The translations under genes and the position numbers were made by a program. The notes below the pieces were generated by a model that worked only from the letters and a program-made list of their open reading frames with translations, ran no database searches and was not told where the DNA came from. A stretch of 64,000 nucleotides of DNA from Candidatus Saccharimonadota bacterium (GTDB lineage: Bacteria > Patescibacteriota > Saccharimonadia > Saccharimonadales > Saccharimonadaceae), in assembly GCA_017619315.1 (NCBI GenBank), contig JAFZSN010000011.1:1-64000 (forward strand), given 5' to 3'. Shown one piece after another: positions 16,915 through 26,115 of the stretch. How positions within the stretch are numbered: position 1 is the first letter of the stretch; the number at the start of each line of letters is the position of its first letter.

Positions 16915-17604
16915 TTTCCTAGTTCTTCGAACAAGCTTTGCAAAAATCATTCTACCGGAAGAGGTTTCGTGGAATCTTAGAAATTCCACCTCAACTTCTT
17001 TACCGATCCTATTTCCGGCTCCGTCTACGACTACCATGGCGCCATTAGATAGATGCCCTACGCCCTGTCCGCGGCCAGAGCCTTTCTCGGTGATCTTGAC
17101 GCGCATTTTTTCTCCAGGTAAGAACTCGGTTCTAACAGCGAGGGCGAGATCATTGATATTAAGAGTATCAATTCTTTCTGCCTCAGCTACTTTGATAAGG
17201 TTGTAGTCAATAGTCAGTACTACACCGCGATTCTCTTTCGCGTATTTTAAAAGCTGCTCATCAACTTTTACATTCTCGTCGCCGTCATCTATAACTTCGG
17301 TATTAACCTCAATGATTCGCTCCAATTCCGAGACGTTATCGAGCCCAGCCCTTGCCCGGGTTCTTTTCTCGCTATCTTTGCTATCGGCAATTAGCTGCAG
17401 TTCCCTTAGAACGCTTTTTAATACGATTAAATCCCCGTCAATAAAACCGGTCCGAGCCACGTTTAAGATTCTCCCGTCAATCAGGACGGAAGTATCTACA
17501 TATATCTTTCTTTGGCCAGAGCGCATCGTAAGGCGTTTTCTCAGCATCAAAAATGTCGTCTCCGCCAAAATGATCAAAACTATAATAAATATTGCAATTT
17601 CCAT
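16912..17604 (-). CDS. PIN-TRAM domain membrane protein (YacL-like)
   Basis: A 230-aa protein with an N-terminal transmembrane helix (IAIFIIVLIILAETTFLML). A PIN nuclease domain follows with YVDTSVLIDGRI, acidic residues and VVLTIDYNLIKVAE. A C-terminal TRAM-type RNA-binding segment (GEKMRVKITEKGSGRGQGVGHL) completes it. Family members are putative membrane-associated ribonucleases; the target is unknown. It starts 8 nt after the phosphoketolase C-half stop, so the two are co-transcribed. Confidence 0.85.
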   Translation of the reverse strand: MEIAIFIIVLIILAETTFLMLRKRLTMRSGQRKIYVDTSVLIDGRILNVARTGFIDGDLIVLKSVLRELQLIADSKDSEKRTRARAGLDNVSELERIIEVNTEVIDDGDENVKVDEQLLKYAKENRGVVLTIDYNLIKVAEAERIDTLNINDLALAVRTEFLPGEKMRVKITEKGSGRGQGVGHLSNGAMVVVDGAGNRIGKEVEVEFLRFHETSSGRMIFAKLVRRTRK

Positions 17605-17612
17605 GTCAAAAA

Positions 17613-18785
17613 TTATTTTACCAGATCTTCACCAGATTGTATAGCGTGCGAATGGTTGTCGGCTAAGATCTTCTCATATTTTTCTACTAAATCATCGCGG
17701 CACGCTAGTCTCGCAACATCAATAGCAAGATCATATCGCGATGCGGCATTTTTTCTCAGCATTTCGAATGGAGTTGTAGTAGAACCCTCCTCGTTGAACC
17801 CATGCACCCTTAATCTACCGCGCAAAGTATAGTTTTCCAAAATGTTCTCTAGCGTTTCCGGGTAACCATGGAAATTCCCGATAATCGGCCTATCTTTAGT
17901 AAACAAATCCATGAACTTCTCACGAGATAGTTTGCGTTCAGTCGTGCCAATTGCACGATACGACAAAGAGTTTATATATACGAAACGAATATTGATTTTT
18001 GGTAAATCTTTCTTTAGTATCTTAATCGCCTCAATTGTCTCGTGTGCTACAATGTCGCCACAAGCAGTAAACACGATGTCGGGATCTGGATCCGAGATGA
18101 ATTCATAAATACTTGCGCCGCCATTTTTGAACTCAAAGCTTGCGTGGTGAGAGTCAATGTACCTAGGTCGGTCATTCTTATCAAATGTTGTAAGATTTAC
18201 AACATCGGTTGAATTCATCATGAAGTGGAAAGCTTCTTCTGCGGCAACGTCGTCAATCGGGAAAATACAGTTAGCTAGGTTTGAAGGCACAGACAAAAGC
18301 TGCGAAATCAAAGCGGGAGATTGATGAGTGAAGCCATTGTGGTCCTGCCTCCAGCAGGTTGATGTCGAAAGCAGGTTTACTGCTGGCATTGGTTTTCGCC
18401 AGCTCACTCTTTTGGATTGCTTAATAAACTTAATCTGTTGCAAAAGCTGAGCAGTGATTACGGGATAAAAAGCTTCATAGCTTCCCATCATTGCTTTTTC
18501 ACCGTTTGATAAATGCCCACACATTACCGAGAATAGTACATTCTCGGAGAGCATCTCAATAATTCTACCACCCGCAGACTCTGGCAAATCCCACGATTCT
18601 TGCTTTAGATCACCCCAGGCTCTTTTTTCGGCTTCAAATATTTGATCGAACTTGTTGGAGGTCGTTTCGTCCGGCGAGAAGAAATAAAAATGCGGGTTTT
18701 TTTCGAATTCTTCGGTTAAGAGTTCGCCGAATCTGATGGCAGGAGAGAATTTTTCTGCGCCAGGGTTATCTACTCTCTCAATCAT
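17613..18785 (-). CDS. Phosphoketolase, C-terminal half
   Basis: A 390-aa protein matching the middle and C-terminal domains of xylulose-5-P/fructose-6-P phosphoketolase: FFSPDETTSNK, GSYEAFYPVI, WRQDHNGFTHQSPALI, and a C-terminal YTLRGRLRVHGFNEEGSTTTPF. The start is placed at the ATG with ribosome-binding site GAGAGGAG. It overlaps the N-half stop by 8 nt (ATGATTGA), the same coupling style as rpiB-rpe. The conserved Glu in the SEH..EG motif appears replaced (LSENVLFSVM), so catalysis may have diverged. Together the halves are about 700 aa, against about 790 in usual fused enzymes. Confidence 0.8.
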   Translation of the reverse strand: MIERVDNPGAEKFSPAIRFGELLTEEFEKNPHFYFFSPDETTSNKFDQIFEAEKRAWGDLKQESWDLPESAGGRIIEMLSENVLFSVMCGHLSNGEKAMMGSYEAFYPVITAQLLQQIKFIKQSKRVSWRKPMPAVNLLSTSTCWRQDHNGFTHQSPALISQLLSVPSNLANCIFPIDDVAAEEAFHFMMNSTDVVNLTTFDKNDRPRYIDSHHASFEFKNGGASIYEFISDPDPDIVFTACGDIVAHETIEAIKILKKDLPKINIRFVYINSLSYRAIGTTERKLSREKFMDLFTKDRPIIGNFHGYPETLENILENYTLRGRLRVHGFNEEGSTTTPFEMLRKNAASRYDLAIDVARLACRDDLVEKYEKILADNHSHAIQSGEDLVK

Positions 18786-19716
18786 AGCTCTCCTCTCTGA
18801 ATAAATCCTTAAGTAATTCATTAGGTTTGTAGCTCTTTAGCCAGTCCTCAAGTTGCTTCAATTCTTCTTTGTCGGTTTTTGGGTTCTTAAGTGGAATTTG
18901 ATGTGCCTCGTGGTGACGATTCGGTCCACCGTAGCCCTTCTCTGTTTTCATGATATAAAATGGCGATTCAACATCATCATTTAAGGCTTTTTGGAACGAA
19001 TCTGTATCATCACCCTCAAGCTGGACGGGCGTAAACCCAAACCCACGAATCATTTCATTTAATTCTCTCTCGGATTTCCTAGCATAAATCGAAGGGGCAG
19101 AAATCTTATAGCCGTTGAGATGCAAAATTGGCAGAATCGTCCCATTTTTACCTCCAGCCAGGACGTTTCTTAAATTCAGAGAGTCAATAGCTGTGGCGGT
19201 TTCCAACTCGCCATCGCCGATTAGGACTGCAATAGTCTTTTTGGGGTGTCCGAGCGCGGCCCCATATGCGTTAGCGAGCGCATAGCCCAGTTCCCCGCCT
19301 TCGGTTATTACGCCCGGCGTAATGGGGCTAGCGTGGCTCGGGAAGCCATCTGGCCAAGAAAAATTCCTACATAAGTATTTCAGACCAGCTAGGCTAACCT
19401 CTGCTTCTTTGTCGATTTTAGCAAGTTCGCCGTCCAACCAAAGGTTGGCATTAAGCGCCGGGAATCCATGGCCTGGTCCCAATATAAAACTATAATTCTC
19501 GTCATCTTTATACTTAGCTTTAAGATTCGCCATCGCCACATTGATGCCGTGGCAAGTCCCCCAGTGACCAAGTAGCCTGGCTTTTATGTCATCAAATGTA
19601 AGTTCTCTTTCAAGGAAAAAATTATCTCGGAGAAACAATTGCGCCACGCACAAATAATCACATAACCGGATCCGTTCTTGGATCTCTTCAATTTTAGCAA
19701 TTCCCACCGAGCTCAT
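18778..19716 (-). CDS. Phosphoketolase, N-terminal half (ThDP-binding)
   Basis: A 312-aa protein carrying the N-terminal phosphoketolase signatures: GHWGTCHG, GPGHGFPALNANLWL, FSWPDGFPSHASPITPG, GGELGYAL, the ThDP/Mg motif GDGELETA, and GYGGPNRHHEAHQIP. Phosphoketolase cleaves xylulose-5-P to acetyl-P and glyceraldehyde-3-P, fitting the rpe/rpiB/gap operon at 45-48 kb. The ATG is 6 nt after TATAAT (leaderless). A natural gene split is favoured because the second half has its own ribosome-binding site and start. A single indel in one long gene is not excluded. Confidence 0.85.
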   Translation of the reverse strand: MSSVGIAKIEEIQERIRLCDYLCVAQLFLRDNFFLERELTFDDIKARLLGHWGTCHGINVAMANLKAKYKDDENYSFILGPGHGFPALNANLWLDGELAKIDKEAEVSLAGLKYLCRNFSWPDGFPSHASPITPGVITEGGELGYALANAYGAALGHPKKTIAVLIGDGELETATAIDSLNLRNVLAGGKNGTILPILHLNGYKISAPSIYARKSERELNEMIRGFGFTPVQLEGDDTDSFQKALNDDVESPFYIMKTEKGYGGPNRHHEAHQIPLKNPKTDKEELKQLEDWLKSYKPNELLKDLFREESYD

Positions 19717-19737
19717 AATAATATTATAGCATAAGTA

Positions 19738-21738
19738 TTATTTATTGCCATCAATATAATCTTTTATTCTCTTCACCTCGTCACGAATCATTGCAGCTTT
19801 TTCAAAATCAAGATTTGCGGCAGCCAGTTGCATCTCGGAAGTAAGTTGTTTTACGAGTGCAGGAAGTTCATCTTTTGGTATACGGCGGATATCTAACTTG
19901 TTTTCCTTCTCTTTCTCCGGGATGATTGCGCGAAGTCCCTTCGATATACCCTTCTTCACCGAGTGCGGAGTAATATGATGTTTTCCGTTATATTCTTTTT
20001 GAATATCTCGGCGACGATTGGTCTCAGAAATCGCCTTTTCCATACTATCAGTAATGAAGTTTGCATACATTATTACTTTCCCTTCTTCATGACGTGCTGC
20101 TCTACCGATCATTTGAATTAAGGCAGACTCAGAGCGCAGGAACCCTTCCTTGTCAGCATCAAGAATTGCCACCAGTGAAACTTCTGGTAGATCCAGTCCT
20201 TCGCGAAGAAGATTAATCCCGACCAGTACATCATATACGCCAGCCCGTAGATCGCGCAAAATATCACCGCGCTCCAGGGTGTCGATATCGGAATGAATGT
20301 AGGCGGTCTTCACGCCGCGTTCCTTCAAATGATCCGTCAAGTCTTCCGCCATACGTTTAGTCAAAGTGGTGATTAGAGTTCTTTGGCCTTTCGCAATTCT
20401 CTGATCAATTTCCTCCATCAAATTATCAATCTGCCCCTCGGTTTTACGAACTTCAATCTCCGGGTCAAGTAGTCCGGTCGGGCGAATTACTTGCTCAGCT
20501 GGCTTTGGCGAAGCCTCCAGTTCATAGTCGCCAGGTGTTGCCGAAACATAGATCGCCTGATTAATGTGCTTCTGAAACTCCCCATACGTGAGCGGGCGGT
20601 TATCAAGCGCCGACGGTAATCTAAACCCATGTTCAACCAGGCTCAGTTTCCGCGCGTGGTCGCCATTGTACATTCCTCGCACTTGCGGCAAAGTCATGTG
20701 TGACTCGTCCACGATTAACAGAAAATCTTTCGGGAAGAAATCGAGCAGAGTTGCAGGCGGTTCACCCGGCTTCCTGCCATCAAGATGTCTAGAATAATTT
20801 TCAATCCCCTTTACGAACCCAGTCTCTTTTAACATTTCAAGGTCATACTTAGTACGCTGCGACAATCTTTGCGCTTCAAGATACTTTTGGTGCTTTTCAA
20901 AATACTTTAACCTCTCCTCATATTCTGCGCGGATGGTAACGAGAGCTTTTTCTAGCTGATCCATCGGTGTGGCGTAATGCGTATTTGGAAAAATATGCAC
21001 ATGGTCTGGCTTCTCACGTAGCTCAAAAGTGAGAGGATCCACGATCTTAACCTCTTCGAGTGTATCGAATCCAAATTCAAATCTATACGCGTATTCTCCA
21101 TTCGCTGGATAGAGATCAATCGTATCGCCCATTACCCGGAAATTTCCCCGCTCAAATGCTAAATCATTTCGATGGTACTGCATTCCCACGAGCCGACGGA
21201 TAAAATCTAGCTGAGATAGCTGCGCATCGTCGCCACTCCAGCTGTTTTCTTTTCGCCACAAAGGCAGCGACATCTCGGTGTAATGGTCTGGCGAACCGAT
21301 ACCATAAATACAGGACACCGATGCAATTACGATTACGTCGCGCCGGGTAAGTAAAGCCTCGGTCGCACCATGCCTAAGCCGATCAATCTCGTCATTGATC
21401 GCCGAATCCTTTTCTATATACGTATCCGTAGATGCGATATAGGCCTCTGGCTGGTAATAGTCAAAGTAACTCACAAAATAGTGCACTTCATTATCTGGGA
21501 AAAATTCACGAAACTCCGAATATAGTTGCGCTGCAAGAGTCTTATTGTGCGCCAGTATCAAAGTTGGTCGCTGAGTTTTCTCAATAATATTCGCCATAGT
21601 GAAAGTCTTACCAGAACCTGTTACGCCAAGAAGTGTCTGTTCGTGGACACCACGATTAACCCCCTCAACGAGTTGCTGGATAGCCGCAGGCTGGTCGCCA
21701 GTCGGCTGGAACTTTGACACCAATTTGAATTTAGCCAT
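19738..21738 (-). CDS. uvrB: Excinuclease ABC subunit B
   Basis: A 666-aa damage-verification helicase of nucleotide excision repair. Walker A is in [13 protein letters not shown], with the beta-hairpin region [24 protein letters not shown], helicase motif QMIGRAARH, and a C-terminal UVR motif ([18 protein letters not shown]). It is full length. A TATAAT box lies 7 nt before the ATG, so the mRNA is probably leaderless. uvrC is at 40 kb. Confidence 0.97.
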   Translation of the reverse strand: MAKFKLVSKFQPTGDQPAAIQQLVEGVNRGVHEQTLLGVTGSGKTFTMANIIEKTQRPTLILAHNKTLAAQLYSEFREFFPDNEVHYFVSYFDYYQPEAYIASTDTYIEKDSAINDEIDRLRHGATEALLTRRDVIVIASVSCIYGIGSPDHYTEMSLPLWRKENSWSGDDAQLSQLDFIRRLVGMQYHRNDLAFERGNFRVMGDTIDLYPANGEYAYRFEFGFDTLEEVKIVDPLTFELREKPDHVHIFPNTHYATPMDQLEKALVTIRAEYEERLKYFEKHQKYLEAQRLSQRTKYDLEMLKETGFVKGIENYSRHLDGRKPGEPPATLLDFFPKDFLLIVDESHMTLPQVRGMYNGDHARKLSLVEHGFRLPSALDNRPLTYGEFQKHINQAIYVSATPGDYELEASPKPAEQVIRPTGLLDPEIEVRKTEGQIDNLMEEIDQRIAKGQRTLITTLTKRMAEDLTDHLKERGVKTAYIHSDIDTLERGDILRDLRAGVYDVLVGINLLREGLDLPEVSLVAILDADKEGFLRSESALIQMIGRAARHEEGKVIMYANFITDSMEKAISETNRRRDIQKEYNGKHHITPHSVKKGISKGLRAIIPEKEKENKLDIRRIPKDELPALVKQLTSEMQLAAANLDFEKAAMIRDEVKRIKDYIDGNK

Positions 21739-21779
21739 ATCTATTATTATATCACGCCAAATTATTATATAATATGGCT

Positions 21780-21995
21780 ATGAAATTCAACATCACCGTT
21801 AAACCCGGCTCATCGCAGGAAAAGATTATCGAATCCGCGCCGGGTGAACTTACCGTCTATCTTCGCGCCAAACCGCATGACGGCGAGGCTAACGCTGCCC
21901 TTATTAAGCTCCTCGCAAAACATTTCAACGTCCCAAAAACCACCATCGCGGTGACACGCGGCAGCAAATCTCGCAACAAAACTATCGAATTCTAA
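21780..21995 (+). CDS. DUF167/YggU family protein
   Basis: A 71-aa protein of the YggU family: FNITVKPGSSQEKI, the conserved KPHDGEANAALIKLLAKHF and VTRGSKSRNKTIEF. Its function is not established. An upstream ATG at 21774 overlaps the start-site region. The ATG at 21780 lies 6 nt after TATAAT and matches the family start, so this start is chosen and the mRNA is leaderless. It diverges from uvrB and converges on lysS. Confidence 0.85.
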   Translation: MKFNITVKPGSSQEKIIESAPGELTVYLRAKPHDGEANAALIKLLAKHFNVPKTTIAVTRGSKSRNKTIEF

Positions 21996-22023
21996 ACTGT
22001 TGTAAATTTTACAACAAAGACAA

Positions 22024-23475
22024 CTATTTATCAAGTGATCTCATCGTTGGGAATGGTACGGCTTCCCTGCCCGGTACGCCTTCAAACAACCAGAAATTTC
22101 TCTCACTGTTGCCCCATCCACAGGCTGGCGGCATACCGTATTCAAGCATTTCTACGAAATCCATATCAAGCATTTGCGCCTCGGCATCACCGGCGTCACG
22201 CGCAGCTTGTTGCTCTTCAAAGCGCTCCAATTGGTCGATCGGATCGTTTAACTCCGAGAATCCATTTCCCATTTCTGTGCCAGCAATTACTGGATGGAAC
22301 CTCTCGGTTACTAGAGGATTGTCAGAAGATTTCTTAGCAAGTGGCGACAAAGACAAAGGTTCTTCAATCAGCCAGTACGGTCCAGCCGAAGTCTTGCGAA
22401 TTAACTTCCAGACATGGTCAATCAAATGCGGAGTTGTCATATCGAAATCGGCCTCTACGCCGTTCTCTTTCAAAATCTTAATCAATTGCTCCCTATCCGG
22501 GTTAAACACGTCTACGTCGAACTTTTCTTTAAGAAGGTCCGCATACTTGATCCTCGGCCATTCGCAATCCAGGTCAATCTCAAATCCACCTACGTTAAAC
22601 TGCAAGGTCCCCCAAGTTTCACGGCAAACATATTTCATCATCTCTTCGTAGAACTTCATTCCATCTTCATAATTCTCGTAAGCTGCATAAGCCTCAAAGG
22701 CGATATGCTCTGGCAAATGCTCGTCGTCGACGCCCTCGTTACGGAATCTCGGCCCAATATCGTAAACTTTCTCAAAGCCACCGCCAAGAAGTCGCTTCAA
22801 AGGTAGCTCATGCGAAATCCTAAGGTAAAAGTCTTCGTCTAGAGCATTCATGTGGGTCACAAACGGCTCAGCGTCTGCTCCGCCAGTTGTATGCTCAAGT
22901 ACAGGGATATTGATTTCGATATACCCGTGCTTATTCATAAAATCACGGGTCGCTTGCCAGAATTTAGATCTACGGACTAGTCTTTCGCGAACCTCAGGGT
23001 TCACATTCATATCAACGTAGCGTCGACGATATCTTTCCTCTTTGTTAGTGAATTTTTCTGGCAAAGGACGAAGTGTCTTAGTGAGCAGCTTCACAAAATT
23101 CGAGAATACCGAAATCTCGCCAGTTTGAGTCTTATCAACGGTGCCGGTCGCTTCAATAAAATCACCAATATCAAGCAGTTTGATATCTTTCACGCCAAAC
23201 ATTGATTCCGGAGTCTCTTCTGGCACAGTTCGCATAAAAATCTGCACTTCGCCAGTGTAATCTCGCACTTTCACAAATGCCAATTTACCAAACGAACGAA
23301 TCGCTATGATTCGACCAGCAATGCAAACCTCTTGGCTTTTCTTTTCATCAAAATGCGAAACAATATCAGCTATTTTGGTGTTTCGCTCAGATTTCGAAGG
23401 ATAGGGGTCGATTCCCCTCTCTCTAATCTCTGATAGTTTTCTAAGTCTTTCGTTTCTATAATCTTCAAGTAACAT
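22024..23475 (-). CDS. lysS: Lysyl-tRNA synthetase, class II
   Basis: A 483-aa enzyme. The N-terminal OB domain binds the anticodon (CIAGRIIAIRSFGKLAFVKVRD). Class II motif 1 follows near FWQATRDFMNKHGYIEIN, motif 2 at RFRNEGVDDEHLPE, and motif 3 in the C-terminal GWGNSERNFWLFEGVPG, slightly divergent from the usual GIDRL form. The ATG is 7 nt after TATAAT, in the same sequence context as uvrB, so the mRNA is probably leaderless. Confidence 0.95.
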   Translation of the reverse strand: MLLEDYRNERLRKLSEIRERGIDPYPSKSERNTKIADIVSHFDEKKSQEVCIAGRIIAIRSFGKLAFVKVRDYTGEVQIFMRTVPEETPESMFGVKDIKLLDIGDFIEATGTVDKTQTGEISVFSNFVKLLTKTLRPLPEKFTNKEERYRRRYVDMNVNPEVRERLVRRSKFWQATRDFMNKHGYIEINIPVLEHTTGGADAEPFVTHMNALDEDFYLRISHELPLKRLLGGGFEKVYDIGPRFRNEGVDDEHLPEHIAFEAYAAYENYEDGMKFYEEMMKYVCRETWGTLQFNVGGFEIDLDCEWPRIKYADLLKEKFDVDVFNPDREQLIKILKENGVEADFDMTTPHLIDHVWKLIRKTSAGPYWLIEEPLSLSPLAKKSSDNPLVTERFHPVIAGTEMGNGFSELNDPIDQLERFEEQQAARDAGDAEAQMLDMDFVEMLEYGMPPACGWGNSERNFWLFEGVPGREAVPFPTMRSLDK

Positions 23476-23493
23476 ATCTATTATTATATCATG

Positions 23494-23940
23494 TTACTGA
23501 ATTTCAACAATCTTAACCTTTTTGCCGTTAAAATCGAATGATTCACCAGCTTTGTGGCCTAGCAGCGCTTTACCGATTGGCGATTCATTGGAAATCTTAC
23601 CTTCGAGCGGGTTTGCTTCAGTCGGACCAACGATTGTGTATTCGAGCTTTCGTCCGCCGAAATTTAGAGATACGGAAGCGCCGAGTTCAACCTTAGTCCT
23701 CTTGCCGCCACGAATCAGTTTAGCATTCTTCAAAATATCTTGGATCTCCAAAATCCTGCTTTCGGCCATTTTCTGCTCGTTGCGCGCCGAACTGTATTCC
23801 TCATTCTCGGAAAGATCACCAAAAGCCCGCGCCGTTGCAATTCGTTCAGAAATCGCCGGGCGCCCATCAATTAGCTCTTTTAGCTCACGCTCAAGCTCTT
23901 TCTTCCCTTCGGCCGTAAGACTTATAGTTTTCTTAATCAT
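23494..23940 (-). CDS. greA: Transcription elongation factor GreA
   Basis: A 148-aa protein that stimulates RNA polymerase transcript cleavage. The N-terminal coiled coil (EGKKELERELKELIDGRPAISERIATARAFGDLSENEEY) carries the catalytic acidic DLSENEE tip. The C-terminal FKBP-like domain has ISNESPIGKALLGHKAGESF. The start is the ATG at 23940 with a GGAGT ribosome-binding site; the longer in-frame extension lacks homology. Confidence 0.95.
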   Translation of the reverse strand: MIKKTISLTAEGKKELERELKELIDGRPAISERIATARAFGDLSENEEYSSARNEQKMAESRILEIQDILKNAKLIRGGKRTKVELGASVSLNFGGRKLEYTIVGPTEANPLEGKISNESPIGKALLGHKAGESFDFNGKKVKIVEIQ

Positions 23941-24013
23941 TTTTACTCCATTTATAAACAAGGTCTAGTTTATATGAAAATAATAGTTGTGTCAACCCTG
24001 ACTTTATAACAAA

Positions 24014-25243
24014 TTAAAACTTCTCAAATAACTCACTAAGATCCACGCGCCAAGTTTTGCCAGTCTTCCTATCAGTAATCTCAGCGGCGTTTTCATCCAT
24101 AGTTTTATCAGATATCACGATACGAAGCGGTATACCCATTAGTTCGCTGTCGGCAAATTTCTCCCCCGGTCTTTTATTGCGGTCATCAAACAAAACTTCT
24201 TCCTCGCGACCGGTATAGAATTTCTCTGCTTCCTCAGTACCTTTATCGCCAATCCCCACCAGGTAATATTTAAATGGTGCGACAGTCTCAGGCCACACTA
24301 ACCCTTTATCGTCGGCGAATTTCTCTGCGATCACGCCCATTACGCGCGAAACCCCAATTCCATAGCACCCCATATAAACAGTTTGCGGCTTGTTGTTTTC
24401 GTCGATAAATTTCAGCCCAAGCGGCTCGGAATATTTGATCTTCAATTTAAAGATATTTCCTACCTCTGCGGCATTGGTTGACTCAAACTTTTCGTTCTCG
24501 GCTCCGAGATCGGCCAAGACTTCATCATTATATACTTCCTCATTTAGCACGATTGATTTATCGGTATTGTAAAAAACCTTATCTTCGCCCACCGGCAAAA
24601 TCGTTTGGTACTCATGCGAATACTTAGCGAAAATCCCGCCGCTCGCAAAGGTCTCATAAGTGCAGTCGCCAATCCCAAGGCGTTCATATATTCTGCTATA
24701 TGCCTTTTCGACCTCAGCATAAAACGCGTCAAGGTCTTCTTCTGAAGTATGGAAGCTATAAAGATCCTTCATTAAGAACTCACGCCCGCGCAAAATACCA
24801 GATTTCGCTCGGAGTTCATTCCTAAATTTCGTTTGGAATTGGTAAACATACAAAGGCAAATCCTTGTAGCTCGAAATATACTTCTTCATCATTTCAGTAA
24901 TCGGCTCTTCATGCGTTGGAGCAAGCCCCAATTCGCCGCCGCTAGAAAGCTCGGTCTTAAACCAAATATCTACTTCCTGATCTGAAAAACGCCCAGATTT
25001 CTCCCAGGGCTCAGGGTTTTGCAAAGAAGACAAGAGCACTTCCTCGCAACCAATTTTGTTTAGTTCCTCTCGTATGATCGTCTTAATATTCTCTATTACG
25101 CGAAGCCCGAGTGGTAGATAGTCATATACTCCGGCCATTTCTTTATTAATATAACCAGCTCTCGTGAGTAAAGCACCATTTTTGGCTACTTCGTCTTTTG
25201 GAGCTTCCCGCAGTGTCTTAATAAAAGTTTTAGATAGTCTCAT
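24014..25243 (-). CDS. proS: Prolyl-tRNA synthetase (short form)
   Basis: A 409-aa class II synthetase: DYLPLGLRV, LAPTHEEPIT, KFRNELRAKSGILRGREFLMKDLYSFH and MGCYGIGVSR, followed by an anticodon-binding domain. It lacks the roughly 180-residue editing (INS) domain of E. coli-type ProRS, so mischarged Ala-tRNA(Pro) would need editing elsewhere. The ATG is 6 nt after TATAAT (leaderless). Confidence 0.95.
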   Translation of the reverse strand: MRLSKTFIKTLREAPKDEVAKNGALLTRAGYINKEMAGVYDYLPLGLRVIENIKTIIREELNKIGCEEVLLSSLQNPEPWEKSGRFSDQEVDIWFKTELSSGGELGLAPTHEEPITEMMKKYISSYKDLPLYVYQFQTKFRNELRAKSGILRGREFLMKDLYSFHTSEEDLDAFYAEVEKAYSRIYERLGIGDCTYETFASGGIFAKYSHEYQTILPVGEDKVFYNTDKSIVLNEEVYNDEVLADLGAENEKFESTNAAEVGNIFKLKIKYSEPLGLKFIDENNKPQTVYMGCYGIGVSRVMGVIAEKFADDKGLVWPETVAPFKYYLVGIGDKGTEEAEKFYTGREEEVLFDDRNKRPGEKFADSELMGIPLRIVISDKTMDENAAEITDRKTGKTWRVDLSELFEKF

Positions 25244-25260
25244 AGGTTAATTATATCACA

Positions 25261-26115
25261 TCACCTTACGCCGAGGACGTAAAGCAGATAAAAGGCAATG
25301 CAATTTTTGATGATGTGGAGCAAGATACCAGAATAAACAGTCCCAGTTATTTCACGGAGCACGCAAAGAACGACAGACATCGCAAACACATTTACCCCCA
25401 CGTTCCACTGCAAATGCACGGCTCCAAAAACTAACGACACGAGGAATGTTGAGACCACGATAGAAACCATGTTGGAATACTTGCCGAGAATAGTATTCCT
25501 TAGCCTGCCATATAGCCACCCACGGAAGATTATCTCCTCGGCTATTGGCGCTATCACTACAAGCACCGTAAATGCAATCATTCTATCCATGCCGGTCACG
25601 TAATAATCAAAACCAACTTCCTGCGCTTCGCCGGCGTTAAACCATGGGAAAATGCTAAATAAAGCAGTAATACCAGCGGCGACCAGTAAGTATACAATGA
25701 ACCCGACCGGCGCTAGGCCAACATCCGTCCAAGTCGGAAGGCCTTTGAGGCCCAATTCTTCGCGCATCTCATTTCGATCGATGGTCACCATCTTCGAGGT
25801 CGCTTTTTTGCCCGCTTTTTTGGCAACCTTTGATCTTTGGATAGAAATGATAATCGGAGGCAACAAGATGACCATAAACATCGTTAGTATGTATGACAGT
25901 GCAGAGTAAATAGCTGTCGGAACGGGTTGTGTAAAATTGTCTACCCCCATGATTAAAATCATTAAACGCCCGATAATAAGCTGGGAGACAATCGTTGAGG
26001 CGCCCGCCCAGGCCAACATTGCTAAAATCTTTAATGCAAATTTCCACCAGGGAGATTTATCCTTTTTCGGAGAGTTATTCTTCTTGGGGGGGTTCACTTT
26101 CTTTTCTTGCATCAA
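25261..26115 (-). CDS. CPBP family intramembrane metalloprotease
   Basis: A 284-aa polytopic protein with the CPBP/CAAX-protease signatures EEIIFRGWLYGRLR and FGAVHLQWN. It has several transmembrane segments and a basic, Pro/Lys-rich N-terminus. Family members cleave membrane peptides or act in bacteriocin self-protection; the role here is unknown. The start overlaps the rseP stop by 4 nt, forming a membrane-protease pair. Confidence 0.9.
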   Translation of the reverse strand: MMQEKKVNPPKKNNSPKKDKSPWWKFALKILAMLAWAGASTIVSQLIIGRLMILIMGVDNFTQPVPTAIYSALSYILTMFMVILLPPIIISIQRSKVAKKAGKKATSKMVTIDRNEMREELGLKGLPTWTDVGLAPVGFIVYLLVAAGITALFSIFPWFNAGEAQEVGFDYYVTGMDRMIAFTVLVVIAPIAEEIIFRGWLYGRLRNTILGKYSNMVSIVVSTFLVSLVFGAVHLQWNVGVNVFAMSVVLCVLREITGTVYSGILLHIIKNCIAFYLLYVLGVR

